Source of the DNA: Terriglobia bacterium
Lineage (GTDB): Bacteria; Acidobacteriota; Terriglobia; Acidiferrales; UBA7541
Direction of reading: 5' to 3'
NCBI GenBank assembly: GCA_020072765.1
Contig: JAIQGD010000024.1
Location: 1 to 47,793, forward strand
DNA: 47,793 nt
Part shown: piece by piece, positions 44,923 to 47,793 of the stretch
Position numbering within the stretch: position 1 is the first letter of the stretch
How the letters are laid out: each line of letters opens with the position of its first letter
The notes under the pieces: model-generated
What the model was told of the DNA's origin: nothing
The model's database searches: none
Seen by the model: the letters and a program-made list of their open reading frames with translations, nothing else
Position numbers and translations under genes: made by a program

Positions 44923-46002
44923 TCACGATTTCGGGCCCCCCAGCAGGCTCGCCATTTCGGAGATGGCGCGCTCGACGCCGGCGCAGTCCACGTCGTAGTG
45001 CGTGACCATGCGCACTTGCTGCTTGCCCATGGCCCCGCACAATACATTGCGCCGCGCCAGTTCGGCGCACACTTCCTGGGCCGTGCGCCCCTCGGCGCGG
45101 ATTTCGAAGATCACGATATTGGTAACCACCTTCCGCGGATCCAGGACAATCCCGGGAATTTGCGCCAACCCCTCGGCGAGGAACCGCGCGTTTTCATGAT
45201 CGCGATGCAGCGTCTTGGGGCTTTCCTCCAGCGCGACTAGCCCCGCCGCGGCCAGCACGCCCGCCTGCCGCATGCCGCCACCCAACATCTTGCGGCCCAC
45301 GCGGGCCTGGTCGATGAAGTCGCGCGATCCCACCAGCATCGAACCCACCGGCGCGCCCAGCCCTTTCGACAGGCAGAACATCACCGAATCGAACATGCGC
45401 GTCAATTCGGCGACGCCGCGCCCCAGCGCGACCCCGGCGTTGAAGATGCGCGCGCCGTCCAGATGCACGCGCAACCCGGCGGTGTGCGCGCGATCGCAGA
45501 TCTCGTCCACGACCGCTGGCGGATAGACGGCTCCGCCGTGCAGGTTGTGCGTGTTTTCGAGTTCGATCAGGCCGGTGGGCGCGTAGTAGTAGCCCTTGGG
45601 CCGGATCAGAGGCTCGATCGTGGCCCACGTCAGAATCCCGTCCGCCGCCGCCACGGTGCACGGCATGCACCCCGCAACGGCCGACATCGAGGCCAACTCG
45701 TAATTGACGATGTGCGAGCGCTGCTCGCAAATCACCTCCATGCCGGGACGCGCCCAGGTCTTGATGGCCAGGAGATTCCCCATCGAACCCGAGGGGACGA
45801 ACAGCGCGGCTTCGCGCTCGAAGATTTCCGCCGCGCGCGCTTGCAGCCGGTTGACCGTGGGGTCTTCGCCGTAGACGTCGTCGCCCACTTCCGCTTCGGC
45901 CATGGCCCGGCGCATGGCCGGCGTGGGGCGCGTCACTGTGTCGCTGCGCAGGTCAATCGGGAAAGACGAGGGCGAGGTAGAGGCCGGCATGGCGCTAATC
46001 AT
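44923..46002 (-). CDS. ltaE: Low-specificity L-threonine aldolase
   Basis: This PLP enzyme splits threonine/allo-threonine to glycine and acetaldehyde. The product of about 359 residues has the family start IDLRSDTVTRPTPAMRRAM and VGDDVYGEDPTVNRLQ. It also has ELENTHNLHGGAVYP, VHLDGARIFNA (Asp binding PLP), and the Schiff-base Lys in MFCLSKGLGAPVGSML. GRKMLGGGMRQAG and a C-terminal domain follow. An alternative ATG is at 45990. A longer frame runs upstream through the methyltransferase gene and is an artefact. The 65-bp gap to menG suggests possible cotranscription with menG and aroB. Confidence 0.94.
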   Translation of the reverse strand: MISAMPASTSPSSFPIDLRSDTVTRPTPAMRRAMAEAEVGDDVYGEDPTVNRLQARAAEIFEREAALFVPSGSMGNLLAIKTWARPGMEVICEQRSHIVNYELASMSAVAGCMPCTVAAADGILTWATIEPLIRPKGYYYAPTGLIELENTHNLHGGAVYPPAVVDEICDRAHTAGLRVHLDGARIFNAGVALGRGVAELTRMFDSVMFCLSKGLGAPVGSMLVGSRDFIDQARVGRKMLGGGMRQAGVLAAAGLVALEESPKTLHRDHENARFLAEGLAQIPGIVLDPRKVVTNIVIFEIRAEGRTAQEVCAELARRNVLCGAMGKQQVRMVTHYDVDCAGVERAISEMASLLGGPKS

Positions 46003-46067
46003 AACCCCAGTGGCGCGCCGGGAGTCAACCATTGATCGCCGCGAGCACGCCGCGCGATCGCGGATGC

Positions 46068-46868
46068 CTACGCGCGTCGCGCGGAGTGCAGAATCACGCT
46101 GCCGAAATTCCACGAGGCCACGCGCACCTCGGCATATCCGGTCTTCTCCAGCAGCGCCGCCAGACCCGCCGGCGAAGGAAACTTCGCCACCGAGCCGGGA
46201 AGGTACGCATACGCCTGGCGGTCGCCGGAAATCGCCCCGCCGATGCGCGGCAAAATCCGCCGGAAGTAGAAACGGAACAGCGCTCCCATCACGCCCGAGC
46301 CCGGCTCGGAAAATTCCAGAATACCCACTTCCCCGCCCGGCTTCAGCACACGCGCGATCTCGCGCAGCCCTTGCTCGTAGTTGGCCAGATTGCGAAAGCC
46401 AAACGCGGAAGTGACCAGATCGAAGCTCGCGTCCTGAAAGGGAAGGTGCAGCGCGTCGGCGGCCGAGAACACCACGGCGCGCTGCGCGACACGCGCTTTC
46501 TCGCGCGCCCGCACCAGCATCGGCTCCACAAAATCGCTGCCGATCACCGGCCGCCGCGCCTCGCGCGACGCACTCGGCGCCGCCGACCCCGAGCGCACCC
46601 GGTCCAGCGCAAACGCCAGGTCGCCCGTGCCGCAGCACAGGTCCAGCACGCGCGCGCGCGGCCGCATGAGGATTGTGCGGAAGCGTCGCGCCGTGCGCCA
46701 CCGCCAGACGTGATCGAGCGAAAACGAGAGCAGATGATTGAGAAAGTCGTAGCGCGGCGCGATGCGCGTGAACATCTCCCGCACCTGCGCGGCGGCTTCG
46801 CGTTCGTCGCGCGAGCCTTCCGGCCGCGTGCCGTCCAGCTGCGCCTTCGAAGAAGCCGCCAGCGTCAT
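46068..46868 (-). CDS. menG: Demethylmenaquinone methyltransferase (UbiE/MenG)
   Basis: This enzyme methylates demethylmenaquinone to menaquinone with SAM. From the ATG at 46868 the product has 266 residues. VREMFTRIAPRYDFLNHLLSFSLDHVWR is the UbiE N-terminus, VLDLCCGTGDLAFAL is motif I, and DALHLPFQDASFDLVTSAFGFRNLANY, VLKPGGEVGILEFSEP and YAYLPGSVAKFPSP are the other family motifs. A Ser/Ala/Arg-rich insert (GSAAPSASREARR) splits the fold after motif I. The start overlaps the aroB stop by 4 bp. UbiE and MenG are not separable by sequence alone; menaquinone is assumed. Confidence 0.94.
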   Translation of the reverse strand: MTLAASSKAQLDGTRPEGSRDEREAAAQVREMFTRIAPRYDFLNHLLSFSLDHVWRWRTARRFRTILMRPRARVLDLCCGTGDLAFALDRVRSGSAAPSASREARRPVIGSDFVEPMLVRAREKARVAQRAVVFSAADALHLPFQDASFDLVTSAFGFRNLANYEQGLREIARVLKPGGEVGILEFSEPGSGVMGALFRFYFRRILPRIGGAISGDRQAYAYLPGSVAKFPSPAGLAALLEKTGYAEVRVASWNFGSVILHSARRA

Positions 46869-47793
46869 CCGCGGCGCACCTTGCCGGGCATCGCCGCGCC
46901 GATCGAGGTCTCGTGTACCACCTGCGGCAGCGCGCGCACCACCTTGGTGACCAGCGGCCACGGAATCTCGACGCCCCACTCGGTCTTTCCGATGCGCCGC
47001 GGCAACACCCACAGCACGCGTCCGCCCCGCGTTTTCTTGTCGCCCGCGAAGATAACGCGCAGCCGCGCCAAGTCGATCTCGGGCAGCGCCGGCAGCGGCC
47101 CCACCGACGCGACCAGCCGCAGAATCCGCGCTGCGTCGGACGCGTCCAGGCGGTCCATCGCCACCGCGAGCAGCGTCGCCGCATGCATGCCCCAGCCCAC
47201 CGCCTCGCCGTGCAGAAACCGCCGGTAGCCCGTGGCCGCTTCCAGCGCGTGGCCAAACGTGTGGCCGAAGTTCAGGATCTGGCGCAGGCCGCCCTCGCGT
47301 TCGTCCGCGCTGGCCACGCGTGCCTTGATGGCGATCGACCGCGGGATGATCCAATCCAGCGCCTCGGCGTCGCGCCGGAGGACGGCGGACATCCGCCGCT
47401 CGAGAAATTCAAAAAGTTGTTCATCGGCGATCACGCCGTACTTCACCACTTCGTACAGCCCCGAGCGGTATTCCCGGTGCGGCAGCGTGCGCAATATCTC
47501 CGGGTCGGCGATCACTAGCTTCGGCGGATAGAACGCGCCGACCAGATTCTTCCCTTCCGGCAGATCCACGCCCGTCTTGCCGCCCAACGAGCTATCCACT
47601 TGCGCCACGACCGTCGTGGGAATGTGGACCAGGCGGACGCCGCGCAAGTAGGTCGCCGCGGCGAAACCGGCCACGTCGCCTACCACCCCGCCGCCCACCG
47701 CCACGATGATCGCCCGCCGGTCGGCGCCCGCGCGGACCAGCTCGCGCGCAATTTCCTCCACAGTCGCCAGGCGCTTGGCGGACTCGCGATCGT
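46865..47793 (-). CDS. aroB: 3-dehydroquinate synthase, partial (start beyond window)
   Basis: AroB makes 3-dehydroquinate in the shikimate pathway. The frame is open to the window end, so the N-terminal part (roughly the first 60-80 residues) is missing. Visible are ESAKRLATVEEIARELV, the NAD-binding AVGGGVVGDVAGFAAATYLRGV, PTTVVAQVDSSLGGKTGVD, the metal-binding Glu/His region (EVVKYGVI), NFGHTFGHALE and HGEAVGWGMH. All catalytic motifs present in this part are intact. It is the first gene of the aroB-menG-ltaE strand run. Confidence 0.96.
   Translation of the reverse strand, partial: DRESAKRLATVEEIARELVRAGADRRAIIVAVGGGVVGDVAGFAAATYLRGVRLVHIPTTVVAQVDSSLGGKTGVDLPEGKNLVGAFYPPKLVIADPEILRTLPHREYRSGLYEVVKYGVIADEQLFEFLERRMSAVLRRDAEALDWIIPRSIAIKARVASADEREGGLRQILNFGHTFGHALEAATGYRRFLHGEAVGWGMHAATLLAVAMDRLDASDAARILRLVASVGPLPALPEIDLARLRVIFAGDKKTRGGRVLWVLPRRIGKTEWGVEIPWPLVTKVVRALPQVVHETSIGAAMPGKVRRG

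Noticed and set aside
44923-47256. A 777-codon fusion of a methyltransferase-region peptide and threonine aldolase
   Set aside because: The first 400 residues are an out-of-frame reading of menG and aroB; the aldolase starts at 46002 or 45990.

Overview
The window is GC-rich, densely coded bacterial chromosome. Gene content and repeat families suggest an acidobacterium (Acidobacteriota, Terriglobia-like): a DUF1572/DinB protein, small Cys-containing secreted proteins, a CusCBA efflux operon headed by a Cys/His-rich peptide, and short structured intergenic repeats. This placement is inferred from gene style, not from a marker-gene tree. I see no rRNA, tRNA, CRISPR array, intact insertion sequence, phage or integrase gene.

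Left part (1-7.1 kb): the conserved transcription/translation operon rimP-nusA-infB-ylxP-rbfA-truB on the plus strand. It follows a promoter and a terminator-like leader hairpin, a candidate site for NusA-linked attenuation. Next (7.2-11.3 kb, minus strand) come a translationally coupled set of a CNNM/CBS membrane protein and two Dpp/Opp-type permeases, then a DinB-like protein. From 11.4 to 14.4 kb, xseB, ispA, tlyA and nadK run on the plus strand; tlyA and nadK overlap by 4 bp. A GAF-GAF-SpoIIE phosphatase, deoC and hpt follow on the minus strand.

Middle part (18-27.5 kb): a cyclodeaminase/cyclohydrolase-like protein and a small membrane protein converge on fhs (formate-THF ligase), a one-carbon folate group. 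A repeat-rich region then holds two tandem outer-membrane beta-barrel paralogues. Each gene is followed by a hairpin and the pair is bracketed by two copies of a multibranched structured repeat. After this come aceA (isocitrate lyase), a PilZ protein, a LysR regulator with a dyad-rich promoter, and a methyltransferase.

Metal-efflux block (27.6-34.6 kb, minus strand): Cys/His-rich peptide, cusC, cusB (split by a frameshift), cusA (with the three methionines of the Cu/Ag site) and a small secreted Cys protein. A paralogue of the last protein lies at 38.1 kb.

Right part (34.7 kb to the end): nadE, erpA-like, NAD-type isocitrate dehydrogenase, the second Cys protein, a membrane-anchored unknown, a Tat-exported carotenoid oxygenase downstream of ctaA-ctaB-DUF420 (heme A synthesis and oxidase assembly), an NTF2-like secreted protein, and ltaE, menG/ubiE and aroB (cut by the window end). 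A MITE-like element with terminal inverted repeats occurs twice (39.6 and 44.8 kb), and a related solo end lies at the ispA stop codon.
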